64,000 nucleotides of DNA from Flavobacteriaceae bacterium (GCA_024638225.1 JAHEKR010000002.1:27798-91797), one strand, 5' to 3'; shown: positions 53,424 through 63,154, counted from the first letter of the stretch. The notes: a model not told the origin generated them from the letters alone. Made by a program: numbers and translations.

Positions 53424-55513
53424 GAGTTGTCTAGTTTCGTTTTATAATACGCGTAAATGGCTTCTTGAGAACGCAATTCAGTCTTTTCATCGGTCCTGTA
53501 TTCAGATTTTGTATCGTGGTTTACCCAACGAGCCTTTACATTATCGTTCCAACTTAACTCAAAAGCATCAACAATTTCTTGCTGTACTTTTTTGTCGTAA
53601 ATAGGACAACTAACCTCAACGCGATTGTCCAAGTTTCGGGTCATCCAGTCTGCTGAAGATATAAATACGTCCCGATTTTCGTCATTTTCAAAAATAACCA
53701 AACGAGGATGCTCCAAATATCGATCAACAACACTAATAACCTCTATATTGTCACTGATCCCTCTTACACCTGGTACCAAGCAACAAATGCCACGAACTAT
53801 CATGCGTATTTGAACCCCTGCTTGACTGGCCTCGTACAAAGAGGAAACTATATCATAATTGGTAATATTGTTGATTTTAATTCGGATAAGTGCTTTTCTA
53901 CCCGACTTGGCATGCGTGATTTCACGATCAATTCGCTCCTTTAAACCTGAGGTAGTAGTAAAAGGAGAAATCAATAAATGTTTGTGCGCAGGAACTTTAA
54001 AGCTAGTCTCCAAAAACGTAAATACTCGATTAACTTCGCGTAAGATGGGTTGGTTTGAAGTAAACAGGGTGTAATCGGTATAGATACGGGCAGTTGATTC
54101 GTTAAAATTACCCGTACTAATAAATCCATAGCGTTTTAACTTATCTTTTTCTTGCCGCTGAACAAGACAAATTTTAGAATGTACTTTTAGGCCTGGAACT
54201 CCAAAAATCAGGTTAATGCCTTCATTTTTAAACAACTCTGCATAACGAATATTTGCAGCTTCGTCAAAGCGTGCTTGCAATTCAATTTGAACCGTTACGC
54301 GCTTGCCATTCCTTGCTGCTTGAATCAACGCATTGGCCACTTGCGAAGTGTCGGAAAGTCGATAAATGGTGATATAAACACTTTTAACATTCGGATCTAG
54401 AGATGCTTCATGTAGAAATTTGACTACATACGCAAACGAATGGTAAGGCGAATATTGCAAAAAATCGCGCTTGCTAATCTGGTCAAAAACACTTTTGTCT
54501 AAGGAAAATCCTTCGATAGGAAGCGGGTCCTTTGCAGCGTAAAGTAAATCTTGACGTCCTAGGCTGGGGAATTTTAAATAATCCTTTCGATTGTGATAAC
54601 GCCCTCCAGGAATTATACTGTCACGCGTGCCTATATGAAACTTTCCCAACAATAAGTCTAATGTTTCAGGAGCTATATTTTTGTCGTACACAAAACGAAC
54701 AGGGTCACCGTCTCCACGATCTCGAACACTCGAAGCTATTTTTTCGACGTAACTTTTGTTTAAATCATCGTCAAAATCAAGCTCAGCATCACGAGTAAAT
54801 TTGATCATATGCGCCTCAATATTTGTTGGCTGAAAAATTTCAAAAAGACGGTGCATCTGGTGACGAATCAAATCGTCTAGTAATATGATATAGCGCTTCT
54901 CACCACGGGGAGGCAATACAATAATTCTGTCAAGATGACTCGGTATCTGAATAAGCGCAAATAAGGGATTAGGGGTCTGTTTTTGTTGCATCCGAACACT
55001 AAGAAAAACATTGTTCCCTTTTCCTGTTGGAACTTTTGTGTGTGCATCCATCATCACTGTAATAAGCGATGCACTGACTTTTTCATTAAAGTAATCGTAG
55101 ACAAATGCAGCATGTGCTTTATCCAAATTACTTTCATTTAATACATAGATCTGCTCTTTACGAAGTTCTTTCGTAATCTGTTGGATAGTTGCAAAACTCT
55201 GATCTTGTAATGCGATGGTCTTTTCGGTAATTTCTTGCAGCAGTTTTTCTGCCTTGTTGATTTCTTCCACTGAAAGATCTTTAGCTTCCATTTGTGCAAT
55301 ACGCTTTACCGTAGCGTATCTTACTTTAAAAAAATCATCTAGATTATTTGAAAAAATCCCAATAAAACGGATGCGCTCAAGCAAGGGAACGTTTGGGTCT
55401 TGCGCTTCTTGAAGGACTCGTTTGTTAAAATCCAACCAGCTTAACTCTCTGTTTACAAAAGGTTTTTTCAAAATATTAGTGCATTTTTGGGGTGTAATAT
55501 TTGGCTTCCCCAT
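53420..55513 (-). CDS. ppk1: Polyphosphate kinase 1
   Basis: About 697 residues. N-terminal NRELSWLDFNKRVLQEA, then NNLDDFF; two phospholipase-D-like halves with the phospho-His in KVHSKICLV and STGNFNEST. Reversibly makes polyphosphate from ATP. The ATG at 55513 overlaps sixA by 38 bp; a TTG at 55471 (giving MKKPFVNRELSW) just past the sixA stop is nearly as likely. A longer frame to 55588 lies inside sixA and is rejected. Confidence 0.94.
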   Translation of the reverse strand: MGKPNITPQKCTNILKKPFVNRELSWLDFNKRVLQEAQDPNVPLLERIRFIGIFSNNLDDFFKVRYATVKRIAQMEAKDLSVEEINKAEKLLQEITEKTIALQDQSFATIQQITKELRKEQIYVLNESNLDKAHAAFVYDYFNEKVSASLITVMMDAHTKVPTGKGNNVFLSVRMQQKQTPNPLFALIQIPSHLDRIIVLPPRGEKRYIILLDDLIRHQMHRLFEIFQPTNIEAHMIKFTRDAELDFDDDLNKSYVEKIASSVRDRGDGDPVRFVYDKNIAPETLDLLLGKFHIGTRDSIIPGGRYHNRKDYLKFPSLGRQDLLYAAKDPLPIEGFSLDKSVFDQISKRDFLQYSPYHSFAYVVKFLHEASLDPNVKSVYITIYRLSDTSQVANALIQAARNGKRVTVQIELQARFDEAANIRYAELFKNEGINLIFGVPGLKVHSKICLVQRQEKDKLKRYGFISTGNFNESTARIYTDYTLFTSNQPILREVNRVFTFLETSFKVPAHKHLLISPFTTTSGLKERIDREITHAKSGRKALIRIKINNITNYDIVSSLYEASQAGVQIRMIVRGICCLVPGVRGISDNIEVISVVDRYLEHPRLVIFENDENRDVFISSADWMTRNLDNRVEVSCPIYDKKVQQEIVDAFELSWNDNVKARWVNHDTKSEYRTDEKTELRSQEAIYAYYKTKLDNS

Positions 55514-55955
55514 AATGAATTGATGACCACAAAGATACATCAAAGCGGAAAAATACGATTCCTGCAGTTGGAATATTTGTCCCTTCAAAACCAGCTAGCT
55601 TACATGCTAAGCGCGTACACGCATCATTATGGCCAAAGGTAATGACCGTTTCATATGTATCAGGTAGGCAATGAATAAACTCCAAAACATCGTCACCACC
55701 AAAATCGTAAAGATTTGGACTTATCGATAATTTATGCATGGGAAGAGCCAGTTCCTTTGTGACTATCAAAGCGGTGTGGGCAGCTCGTATTGCTGGGCTT
55801 GTAAATGCCGCATCAACTTTAAGCTCCTTGGTTGATAAAAAAACACCCATTCGGTGTGCATCGTTAATACCGCGTTCGCTAAGTGGGCGGTCTTGATCTG
55901 AAACAGGGTACGTCCAAGAGGATTTTCCATGACGCATCATGATCCAAGTTTTCAT
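55476..55955 (-). CDS. sixA: SixA-type histidine phosphatase
   Basis: 159 residues. The phosphohistidine motif is RHGKSSW (8-14) and the second His is in TFGHNDA. A small one-domain phosphatase of the SixA group; the target phosphoprotein is not known. ATGA overlap with pdxH. Confidence 0.88.
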   Translation of the reverse strand: MKTWIMMRHGKSSWTYPVSDQDRPLSERGINDAHRMGVFLSTKELKVDAAFTSPAIRAAHTALIVTKELALPMHKLSISPNLYDFGGDDVLEFIHCLPDTYETVITFGHNDACTRLACKLAGFEGTNIPTAGIVFFRFDVSLWSSIHYGEAKYYTPKMH

Positions 55956-56599
55956 GGAGCCAAACGATTACGGGTCCAAGAATCTTGATTGGATTTGATG
56001 TAAACAATTCGGTCGTGTAACCGATTGGGTCTTCCCTGCCAAAATTCCATTCGATTGGGTACTACGACTATCCCGCCCCAGTCTGATGGGCGAGGAACCG
56101 CCTTGTCTTTAAATACTGCAGTAAGTTTGCTTAAGCGATCGGAAAGCACTTGCCGTGATTCGATAACTTGACTCTGTGGAGAAACATGTGCACCCAATTG
56201 ACTGCCGCGTGGCCTGGATGAAAAATAAGCGTCCGATAATGCGTCACTGGCACGCTTAGCCATACCTGAAATTAAAACTTGGCGCTCAACATTGGGCCAA
56301 AAAAAGGATAAACTAACGGCAGGGTGATGCGCCAATGCTTGTGCTTTATCACTGTTGTAATTGGTGTAAAAAACAAAACCATCTTCAGCAATATCTTTCA
56401 AAAGCACCACACGACTTCTAACCACAGCTAGTTTGTCTACAGTGCTTAGCGTCATTGCATTTACTTCTTCTACCCCACCAGCTTGTGAAACCTCATCAAA
56501 CCACTGCTTGAATAAATCTAGGGGTGCGTCGGGCAAATCCTGTTCATCCAAACGATAAGCTGTGTAGTTTTTTCGCAAGTCATTGAGGGAATTTTTCAT
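55952..56599 (-). CDS. pdxH: Pyridoxamine/pyridoxine 5'-phosphate oxidase
   Basis: 215 residues. FMN-binding RVVLLKDIAEDGFVFYTNY-type region, SRPRGSQLGA and the C-terminal RLHDRI. Makes pyridoxal phosphate, which many enzymes here use. The ATG of MKNSLND is preferred; a TTA-rich upstream extension of five codons looks non-coding. Confidence 0.95.
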   Translation of the reverse strand: MKNSLNDLRKNYTAYRLDEQDLPDAPLDLFKQWFDEVSQAGGVEEVNAMTLSTVDKLAVVRSRVVLLKDIAEDGFVFYTNYNSDKAQALAHHPAVSLSFFWPNVERQVLISGMAKRASDALSDAYFSSRPRGSQLGAHVSPQSQVIESRQVLSDRLSKLTAVFKDKAVPRPSDWGGIVVVPNRMEFWQGRPNRLHDRIVYIKSNQDSWTRNRLAP

Positions 56600-56626
56600 G
56601 ATGTAAAAATACAAATAAAGCTAGAG

Positions 56627-57529
56627 CTAAGAAATTTGCAGTCCATCGGATGCCAAAACAATATTTGGGAAAAATTGTTGCGCCTCGTCCTTAAATATGG
56701 AGAGGTCTTTGTAACGTGAGGAATAGTGCCCCAAAATTAATTTTCCTACTTCTGCATCACGTGCAATTTTGGCAGCCTGCTGAGCGGTGCTGTGCTGCGT
56801 CTGTGTAGCCAATTGTTCGTGTTGCTGCAAAAATGTAGACTCGTGATAAAGTAAATCAACTCCTTTAATAAGCGGAATCATGGCTGGGTTATAAGCAGTG
56901 TCACTGCAATAAGCGTATTTTTTTGGTTGATGTGGATTTAGGGTAAGTAATTTATTTAAAATTGTTTTTCCTTCATTATCTACGACATCCTTCCCTAACT
57001 GAAGAAGTCGAAACTGACTTTTGTCAATTGTATACTTTTTTATTGCCTCTTTATTAATTCGTCTATTCCCAGCTTTTTCAACAAATAAAAAGCCGTTAGT
57101 ATACACGCGGTGAATTAATGGAATGGTATGCACTTGCACATGCTCATCTTCAAAAATCAATGCTGATTTTTTAGATGATAACTCATGAAAATGCAGGGGG
57201 AAATTAGTCCATGAATTCGCCAATTTAAGCAATAGGGTAATTGCATCTTTGATTCCCTTGGGTCCGTAAACGTGTAAAGGAGCTTCCCTACCCAACAAGC
57301 GAAAAGAAGAAATCAATCCTGGAAGTCCGTAAAAATGATCACCATGAAGGTGTGAAATAAAAATATGCTTGATATGAACAAAAGAGGCCTTGGCTTTTCT
57401 CAATTGAACTTGAGTACCTTCTCCGCAATCAATCAAAAGTCGATGCCCCTTGATATCCAAGAGTTGAGCGGTTGGGTTTTTGTGCTCATGAGGGCTAGCC
57501 GAATGACATCCGAGGATTGTTATGTTCAT
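56627..57529 (-). CDS. rnz: Ribonuclease Z
   Basis: 300 residues. Metallo-beta-lactamase fold with the zinc motif SHLHGDH (His60, His62, Asp64, His65) and GHYSSRY near the C-terminus. Trims tRNA 3' trailers, which matters here because the tRNA genes seen do not encode CCA. It overlaps the next gene upstream by 4 bp. Confidence 0.95.
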   Translation of the reverse strand: MNITILGCHSASPHEHKNPTAQLLDIKGHRLLIDCGEGTQVQLRKAKASFVHIKHIFISHLHGDHFYGLPGLISSFRLLGREAPLHVYGPKGIKDAITLLLKLANSWTNFPLHFHELSSKKSALIFEDEHVQVHTIPLIHRVYTNGFLFVEKAGNRRINKEAIKKYTIDKSQFRLLQLGKDVVDNEGKTILNKLLTLNPHQPKKYAYCSDTAYNPAMIPLIKGVDLLYHESTFLQQHEQLATQTQHSTAQQAAKIARDAEVGKLILGHYSSRYKDLSIFKDEAQQFFPNIVLASDGLQIS

Positions 57530-57870
57530 TCGTATCCTAAATCACGTTCAAATTCTTCCATCTCAACAAGATCAAGGGCTTCATCAAGGGTGGGTGTAAC
57601 AGAAATTTCATCAGGAAGATCGTCTATTGATAAATTTCCCGTCACCAAAACAAATGACTTGTTTGCCTCAGATTTGTGGTAGCTACTCAATTCAGAAAAT
57701 TCGAGTAATTGATTGGCGTATAATGGATAGCGCAAGCTTAAATCAACAATTATGTTTTGCGACAATACATACTTGTAATGCCCTTTTATGAGGTTTTTAA
57801 AATCGATACCCCTAGGGTCTCCTTTTTCCCACGAAAAAACAGTTGTATGATCTTTCTTTTCTATGCGCAT
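57526..57870 (-). CDS. Small conserved-type protein upstream of rnz
   Basis: 114 residues, beginning MRIEKKDHTTVFSW. An alternating pattern with a strand-helix layout (IVDLSLRYPLYANQLLEF, then KSFVLVTGN) suggests a STAS-like fold. Very acidic C-terminus. I recall similar proteins next to rnz in flavobacteria, sometimes labelled ribonuclease Z by transfer from the neighbour; there is no nuclease motif. Function unknown. Confidence 0.7.
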   Translation of the reverse strand: MRIEKKDHTTVFSWEKGDPRGIDFKNLIKGHYKYVLSQNIIVDLSLRYPLYANQLLEFSELSSYHKSEANKSFVLVTGNLSIDDLPDEISVTPTLDEALDLVEMEEFERDLGYE

Positions 57871-57872
57871 AC

Positions 57873-58796
57873 TTACTTTTTTGCTGCGAGTAAATACAGC
57901 ACTGCCATACGAATAGCAACGCCATTTTCTACTTGATCTAAGATAATGGATTGGTGGGAATCGACTACCTCACTTGAAAGTTCTACTCCTCGATTGATAG
58001 GCCCTGGGTGCATGATGACTATTTCCTTATCAAGTGCAGCTAACATGGGTTGCGTAATTCCATAAAAGGCGGCATATTCTCTATTAGAGGGGAAATAACT
58101 TGCAGACATACGCTCAAACTGGACACGCAGTACATTGGCTACATCACACCATTCCAAAGCTTTATTGACGTCTGTTTCTACCCCAACACCCAAGCTATCG
58201 ATATGTTTGGGAATTAGTGTTGACGGGCCACATACGCGGACTTCAGCACCAAGCTTTTGCAAGGCAAAAATATTAGACAAGGCTACCCTTGAATGCAAAA
58301 TATCGCCAATAATAACAACTTTTTTGCCTGCCACATCCCCCAAACGTTCCTGAATAGAAAAGGTATCTAAAAGTGCCTGTGTGGGATGCTCATGCGCACC
58401 ATCGCCCGCATTAATGATTGAAGCATCTACGTGCTTGGCAAGGAAACTAGCAGCTCCAGCACTAGAATGACGCATCACAACCATATCTACTTTCATGGAA
58501 AGTATGTTGTTGACTGTATCGATTAGTGTTTCCCCTTTTTTTAATGAAGACATCGAAGCAGAAAAATTGATTACATCAGCGGTCAACCGCTTTTGGGCAA
58601 GCTCAAAGGAAAGCTTGGTGCGAGTACTGTTTTCAAAAAATAGGTTAGCGATCGTGATGTCACGAAGCGAAGGTACCTTTTTGATGGGGCGGTTTATAAC
58701 TTCTTTAAATTGAGCAGCAGTTTCAAAAATAAGGTGAATATCCTTTTCGGTAAGGTATTTTATGCCAAGTAAGTGCTTTACGCTTAGTTCACTCAT
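57873..58796 (-). CDS. pyrB: Aspartate carbamoyltransferase catalytic subunit
   Basis: 307 residues. Carbamoyl-phosphate loop FENSTRTKLSFE, then HPTQALLD, and the C-terminal MHPGPINRG. Commits carbamoyl phosphate to pyrimidines. No pyrI follows. It is 1 nt after pyrR, its probable regulator. Confidence 0.96.
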   Translation of the reverse strand: MSELSVKHLLGIKYLTEKDIHLIFETAAQFKEVINRPIKKVPSLRDITIANLFFENSTRTKLSFELAQKRLTADVINFSASMSSLKKGETLIDTVNNILSMKVDMVVMRHSSAGAASFLAKHVDASIINAGDGAHEHPTQALLDTFSIQERLGDVAGKKVVIIGDILHSRVALSNIFALQKLGAEVRVCGPSTLIPKHIDSLGVGVETDVNKALEWCDVANVLRVQFERMSASYFPSNREYAAFYGITQPMLAALDKEIVIMHPGPINRGVELSSEVVDSHQSIILDQVENGVAIRMAVLYLLAAKK

Positions 58797-58797
58797 A

Positions 58798-59337
58798 TTA
58801 TTTATTTACAAGATATACGGCATCTTCGTTGTCTTCTTCTTCCCAACAGACTACCACTCGTTCATTTTGAATGGCATCTACTTGTCGACCGCAAAAATCA
58901 GGTTGAATAGGTAAATGACGAGAAAAACGTCTGTCAATTAGCGTCAACAGTTGAATTTCTGCAGGCCGCCCATATGAATCTATAGCTGTAAGTGCAGAAC
59001 GTATGCTTCTTCCTGTGTACAATACATCGTCTATCAAAACAACCCTTTTGTTCTCAATACTGGCTTCCATCATGTTAGCATTTGGATTGAGCACCTTATC
59101 CCCTCTTCGAAAATCATCCCGAAAAAATGTTATGTCCAATTTGCTCAATTGTAGGTTTGCCACCTTATAGTGGTCAGTAAGAATATGAACTAGACGTTCT
59201 GCTAGGCGGACACCACGAGGTTGTAATCCAACAAGCAGTGTTTGGGCAAAGTCATCGTGGGTTTCTTTAAGTTGGCAAGCTAAACGATAAAGGATGATGC
59301 GGAGGTCTTCGTTGCTAAGTAGTAGCTTTTGGCTCAT
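58798..59337 (-). CDS. pyrR: Bifunctional pyr operon regulator/uracil phosphoribosyltransferase
   Basis: 179 residues with the PRPP-binding motif VVLIDDVLYTGRSIRSAL. PyrR proteins attenuate pyr mRNA in response to UMP; no clear anti-terminator loop was found in the short leader here. First gene of the leftward run pyrR-pyrB-orphan-rnz-pdxH-sixA-ppk1-ppx. Confidence 0.94.
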   Translation of the reverse strand: MSQKLLLSNEDLRIILYRLACQLKETHDDFAQTLLVGLQPRGVRLAERLVHILTDHYKVANLQLSKLDITFFRDDFRRGDKVLNPNANMMEASIENKRVVLIDDVLYTGRSIRSALTAIDSYGRPAEIQLLTLIDRRFSRHLPIQPDFCGRQVDAIQNERVVVCWEEEDNEDAVYLVNK

Positions 59338-59350
59338 CCTATAATTTTTA

Positions 59351-59358
59351 CAAAAATA
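59351..59358 (-). promoter_or_regulatory. Candidate pyrR promoter -7 box
   Basis: TATTTTTG on the minus strand, 13 nt before the pyrR ATG. It would leave a very short leader. Confidence 0.4.
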
Positions 59359-59437
59359 GAAAAATTTGATGGTTTTGCGTGGGAATCTCCTTTTTTAGAA
59401 AAATTTGTATTTTTATACAACCTAAATCTTACACATC

Positions 59438-59713
59438 ATGTTCACAAAAGGCTATCGCTATTTTGCTGGAAATTACTTCCAACTCATACCACTAAGTATC
59501 ATTCTTCAAGCTTGCATTGGCTCAATCACCATCTATTTTTTACTCCAAGGTAGACCTGACTTCTGGGACATGGTCCAGCTTTTTATCTGTGTCGCTGCAA
59601 CAACTATGTACCTAGGTGCAATACTGGGGCAAATACATGTAAAAAAAGTATTCCGCCTTTTTTTATGGGCACTATTCGTTAACATCATCATGCTTGTCTT
59701 GCAATTAATTTAA
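59438..59713 (+). CDS. Small membrane protein of 91 residues, unknown
   Basis: Three predicted membrane segments (about 15-35, 44-64, 71-90) with short loops; begins MFTKGYRYFAGNYFQL. No family recognised. Coding-like composition and a promoter-like AT-rich region before it support a real gene. It lies 30 nt before the asparaginase gene. Confidence 0.68.
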   Translation: MFTKGYRYFAGNYFQLIPLSIILQACIGSITIYFLLQGRPDFWDMVQLFICVAATTMYLGAILGQIHVKKVFRLFLWALFVNIIMLVLQLI

Positions 59714-59743
59714 TTTATTCCCTACATTGGTAAAAATTTGTGT

Positions 59744-60724
59744 ATGTCTTTACGAAGTTTATTGGTGCTAATTTTAGTGCTTATGATGACCCAGTGTTCC
59801 GTTCCAGAAGAAAAACCTAAAGCAGTGCTCGTGATTCACGGGGGTGCTGGTTGGATCAAGCGCGGGAGTGTTTCTGATAGTTTGGAACAAGAGCTAACCA
59901 AAACACTCCAAACCTCATTACGCAAAGGAAGAGCTATCATCAGTAGCGGCGGAAGTAGTTTAGACGCTGTTCAAACAGCCATCATGCACCTAGAAGACTC
60001 ACCGCTTTTTAACGCTGGAAAAGGGTCAGTTTTTACCTATGACGAAAAAAATGAAATGGATAGTGCCATCATGGACGGTGCAACCGGAAATGCTGGTGCA
60101 GCTACGGGAATTCAAACGATTAAAAACCCCATTGAGGTTGCACGCGCTGTGTTGGATAAGTCCGTTCACGTTTTTTTAAGTGGTACAGGAGCTGAAGAAT
60201 TTGCCATAGAGCAAGGACTAACACAAGTAGAACCATCCTATTTTTTTACTCAAAAGAATTACGATAAAGTCATAGAGGCAAAAGCATCAATGAAAGAAGT
60301 GAAACAAGATAAGCTAGGTACAGTTGGGGCTGTAGCACTTGACACCGATGGAAATATTGCAGCAGGAACCTCAACTGGTGGTATGACAAACAAACGCTAT
60401 GGCCGTATTGGCGATGTCCCCGTGATTGGAGCTGGTACTTATGCAGAAAACGGAATTTGCGGTATTTCGGCTACCGGTCATGGAGAATATTTTATACGCT
60501 ATGTAGTGGCCCATGATATAGCTGCGCGTATGAAGTATGCAAATCAAAATATCCATCAGGCGGCCAACGATGTTATTACATCACTCAAAGAAAAGGGAGG
60601 GCTTGGCGGCGTTATTGGCCTAGATAGTGCGGGCAATGTGGTTATGCCTTTTAATACGCCAGGCATGTTCCGCGGATATATAAGTCTGGATGGAGAACCC
60701 GTTGTCGCTATGTATAAAGACTAA
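59744..60724 (+). CDS. Isoaspartyl peptidase/L-asparaginase lipoprotein
   Basis: 326 residues: lipoprotein signal (lipobox MTQC, Cys18), then an Ntn-hydrolase of the plant-type asparaginase family with IHGGAGW, NAGKGSVF and the self-cleavage nucleophile Thr193 (LGTVGAVALD). It probably removes isoaspartyl residues or asparagine outside the cytoplasm. A TTG two codons upstream of the chosen ATG is unlikely. Its stop overlaps the next convergent gene by 4 bp. Confidence 0.92.
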   Translation: MSLRSLLVLILVLMMTQCSVPEEKPKAVLVIHGGAGWIKRGSVSDSLEQELTKTLQTSLRKGRAIISSGGSSLDAVQTAIMHLEDSPLFNAGKGSVFTYDEKNEMDSAIMDGATGNAGAATGIQTIKNPIEVARAVLDKSVHVFLSGTGAEEFAIEQGLTQVEPSYFFTQKNYDKVIEAKASMKEVKQDKLGTVGAVALDTDGNIAAGTSTGGMTNKRYGRIGDVPVIGAGTYAENGICGISATGHGEYFIRYVVAHDIAARMKYANQNIHQAANDVITSLKEKGGLGGVIGLDSAGNVVMPFNTPGMFRGYISLDGEPVVAMYKD

Positions 60725-61983
60725 GCGTCTACCTTTACACCCATTTTTTCAGACAATCGCTTGTACACACCTGAAGTAAGCTTTTCGCGTATGGCAGAAA
60801 ATGCGTCTAATGTTTTCGCTACATCATCAAGTGTGTGCGAAGATGTTGGTATTAAACGAAGTAAAATAAGCCCTTTAGGAATTACCGGATAAACCACAAT
60901 CGAACAAAAAATACCGTGATTTTCACGCAAATCCTTGACCAAAACCATCGCTTCCAAAACAGTTCCATTGAGGTATACAGGAGTAACACAGCTTTGTGTA
61001 GTACCAATATCAAACCCGCGTTCTTTTAGTCCATCTTGAAGCGCATGAACATTTTCCCATAATTTAGCTTTAAGTTCGGGCATAGTCCGCAACATCTCTA
61101 AACGCTTTAACGCACCTTGAACGAGCACCATCTGTAGCGACTTGGCAAAAACCTGTGAGCGCATGTTGTACTTCATAAAATCGATGATTTCTTTGTCGGC
61201 AGCGATAAAGGCTCCAGTGCTTGCCATTGATTTGGCAAAAGTGGCAAAATAGACATCGATATCGTCCATAATTCCTTGCTCCTCTCCAGCCCCTGCACCA
61301 GTGGCACCAAGCGTACCAAAACCGTGCGCATCGTCGACAAGAAATCTAAATCCATACTTTTCTTTTAAGGCAGCAATTTCGCGCAATCTACCTTGCTCGC
61401 CACGCATACCAAAAACACCTTCTGATATGACCAAAATACCTCCACCTGTCTCCTTGGCAACGCGTGTGGCGCGAATGAGGTTTTTTTCTAAGCTCTCAAT
61501 GTCGTTATGCCTAAAAGTAAATCGTTTACCGACGTGCAGACGAACGCCATCAACAATACACGCATGTGCATCAACATCGTACACAATGACATCATTTTTC
61601 GATACCAAGGTATCGATAGTAGATAAAATACCTTGATAGCCAAAGTTAAGTACGTACGCTGCCTCTTTACCGACAAAATCTGCTAATTCGTTTTGAAGTT
61701 GTTCGTGTAAGTGCGTGTGTCCGGACATCAATCGAGCTCCCATAGGATATGCAGAACCATAGGTTGCGGCTGCATCGGCATCGACCTTTCGAACAGCTGG
61801 GTGGTTGGCAAGTCCCAAATAATCGTTTACACTCCATGTAATGACTTCTTTGCCTTGAAACTTCATGTGGTTTCCGATTGGACCTTCAAGTTTTGGAAAA
61901 GCAAAATATCCCTCCGCTACTGAAGCCCATTTTCCCAAGGGCCCTTTATTTTCACGTATTTTGGCGAACAAATCAGTTGTCAA
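60721..61983 (-). CDS. Alpha-oxoamine synthase, candidate cysteate fatty-acyltransferase (sulfonolipid synthesis)
   Basis: 420-residue PLP enzyme of the serine palmitoyltransferase/KBL/AONS family: His140 in DVDAHAC, DDAHGFG (217-223) and PLP lysine Lys251 (TFAKSMAS). The neighbour is a cysteine-synthase-like enzyme. From recall, Flavobacterium johnsoniae uses such an enzyme (Cfat/CapB) with cysteate to make capnine, next to a PLP cysteate synthase (CapA) in Capnocytophaga. The start is TTG. Serine palmitoyltransferase remains the main alternative. Confidence 0.7.
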   Translation of the reverse strand: MTTDLFAKIRENKGPLGKWASVAEGYFAFPKLEGPIGNHMKFQGKEVITWSVNDYLGLANHPAVRKVDADAAATYGSAYPMGARLMSGHTHLHEQLQNELADFVGKEAAYVLNFGYQGILSTIDTLVSKNDVIVYDVDAHACIVDGVRLHVGKRFTFRHNDIESLEKNLIRATRVAKETGGGILVISEGVFGMRGEQGRLREIAALKEKYGFRFLVDDAHGFGTLGATGAGAGEEQGIMDDIDVYFATFAKSMASTGAFIAADKEIIDFMKYNMRSQVFAKSLQMVLVQGALKRLEMLRTMPELKAKLWENVHALQDGLKERGFDIGTTQSCVTPVYLNGTVLEAMVLVKDLRENHGIFCSIVVYPVIPKGLILLRLIPTSSHTLDDVAKTLDAFSAIREKLTSGVYKRLSEKMGVKVDA

Positions 61984-62005
61984 AGTATTGGTTTTAAAGT
62001 TGTTC

Positions 62006-62013
62006 CAAATATA
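62006..62013 (-). promoter_or_regulatory. Candidate promoter -7 box of the oxoamine synthase gene
   Basis: TATATTTG on the minus strand, 22 nt before the TTG start, inside the 60-bp gap after the cysteine-synthase-like gene. Both genes may thus be transcribed separately as well as together. Confidence 0.45.
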
Positions 62014-62043
62014 GGAGTTTCGACGCTATACTGTCGCAAAGAT

Positions 62044-63090
62044 TTAACGAATAAATTCGATTGGTTTTTCTTTCTCGATATTTTTTGAATCAAAGAAACC
62101 TTGTTCGCGCATCCAGTCATCGCTGTATATCTTACTCATATATCGAGAGCCGTGGTCGCAGAAAATAATAACCACAAAACTATCTTTATCAAAAAACTTT
62201 CCCGTCTTACTTAATTGTCTTACCGCTTGGACCGCTGCTCCAGAGGTGTAACCAACAAATAAGCCTTCTTTTTTGGCAATATCACGAGCAGCGTGAGCGC
62301 TTTCCTCGTCGGTTACTTTTTCAAAATGATCGATGACATCAAAATCAGTAGCTGTTGGAATTAAGTTTTTCCCTAATCCCTCTATACGGTATGGATAAAT
62401 TTCGTCGCCGTCAAACTCTTGTGTTTCATGATATTTCTTTAAAACAGAGCCGTAAGCATCAACACCTATTATTTTAATGTTCTTATTTTGTTCTTTTAGA
62501 AAACGACCAATTCCCGAAATGGTGCCACCCGTACCGCTAGCTGCTACCAAATGCGTGATCTTTCCTTTTGTCTGTTTCCATATCTCCGGGCCAGTACTAA
62601 AGTAATGGGCATCAGTATTGAGCTCATTAAAATATTGGTTGATGTAGACAGACCCCTTAATTTCGTTGTGTAGCCGCTTCGCTACTTGATAATAGGAACG
62701 CGGGTCATCTGCGCTTACATGTCCTGGACAAACATATACTTTAGCACCCATAGCGCGAAGCATATTGATTTTATCAGGGGAAGATTTAGAGGTAACAGCG
62801 AGTACACATTCATATCCTTTAATGATGCTAACCATAGCAAGGCTAAAGCCGGTATTCCCAGAAGTGGTTTCAATGATGGTGCAGCCAGGCTTAAGAATAC
62901 CGTTCTTTTCAGCTTCGTTAATAATGTGAAGTGCAATTCGATCTTTGTTGGAATGGCCAGGATTCAAGGCCTCAACTTTGGCATAAAAGGCTCCATCAAA
63001 GTCATGTGTGATCTTGTTTAGCTTCACCAAAGGTGTGTTGCCTATTAGGGCCAAAACGTTGTGGTATGCTTCTATCTTATTGGTTGCCAT
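62044..63090 (-). CDS. PLP-dependent cysteine-synthase-like enzyme, candidate cysteate synthase
   Basis: 348 residues. PLP lysine Lys49 in [15 protein letters not shown] for the substrate carboxylate and SGTGGT for the phosphate. Overall closest in layout to the cystathionine beta-synthase/cysteine synthase group, with PGHSNKD instead of the common PxxSVKD. Next to the alpha-oxoamine synthase it is a candidate cysteate synthase (phosphoserine plus sulfite). Ordinary cysteine synthase is the alternative. Confidence 0.72.
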   Translation of the reverse strand: MATNKIEAYHNVLALIGNTPLVKLNKITHDFDGAFYAKVEALNPGHSNKDRIALHIINEAEKNGILKPGCTIIETTSGNTGFSLAMVSIIKGYECVLAVTSKSSPDKINMLRAMGAKVYVCPGHVSADDPRSYYQVAKRLHNEIKGSVYINQYFNELNTDAHYFSTGPEIWKQTKGKITHLVAASGTGGTISGIGRFLKEQNKNIKIIGVDAYGSVLKKYHETQEFDGDEIYPYRIEGLGKNLIPTATDFDVIDHFEKVTDEESAHAARDIAKKEGLFVGYTSGAAVQAVRQLSKTGKFFDKDSFVVIIFCDHGSRYMSKIYSDDWMREQGFFDSKNIEKEKPIEFIR

Positions 63091-63154
63091 ATCGTAGCAC
63101 CTTGGGTGCGAACAATTAGATTGCGAATTTACAAAAAATCAATAAAATGAACCG

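Noticed and set aside
55514-55588. Longer N-terminus of polyphosphate kinase
   Set aside because: It lies inside sixA in another frame and has no family similarity.
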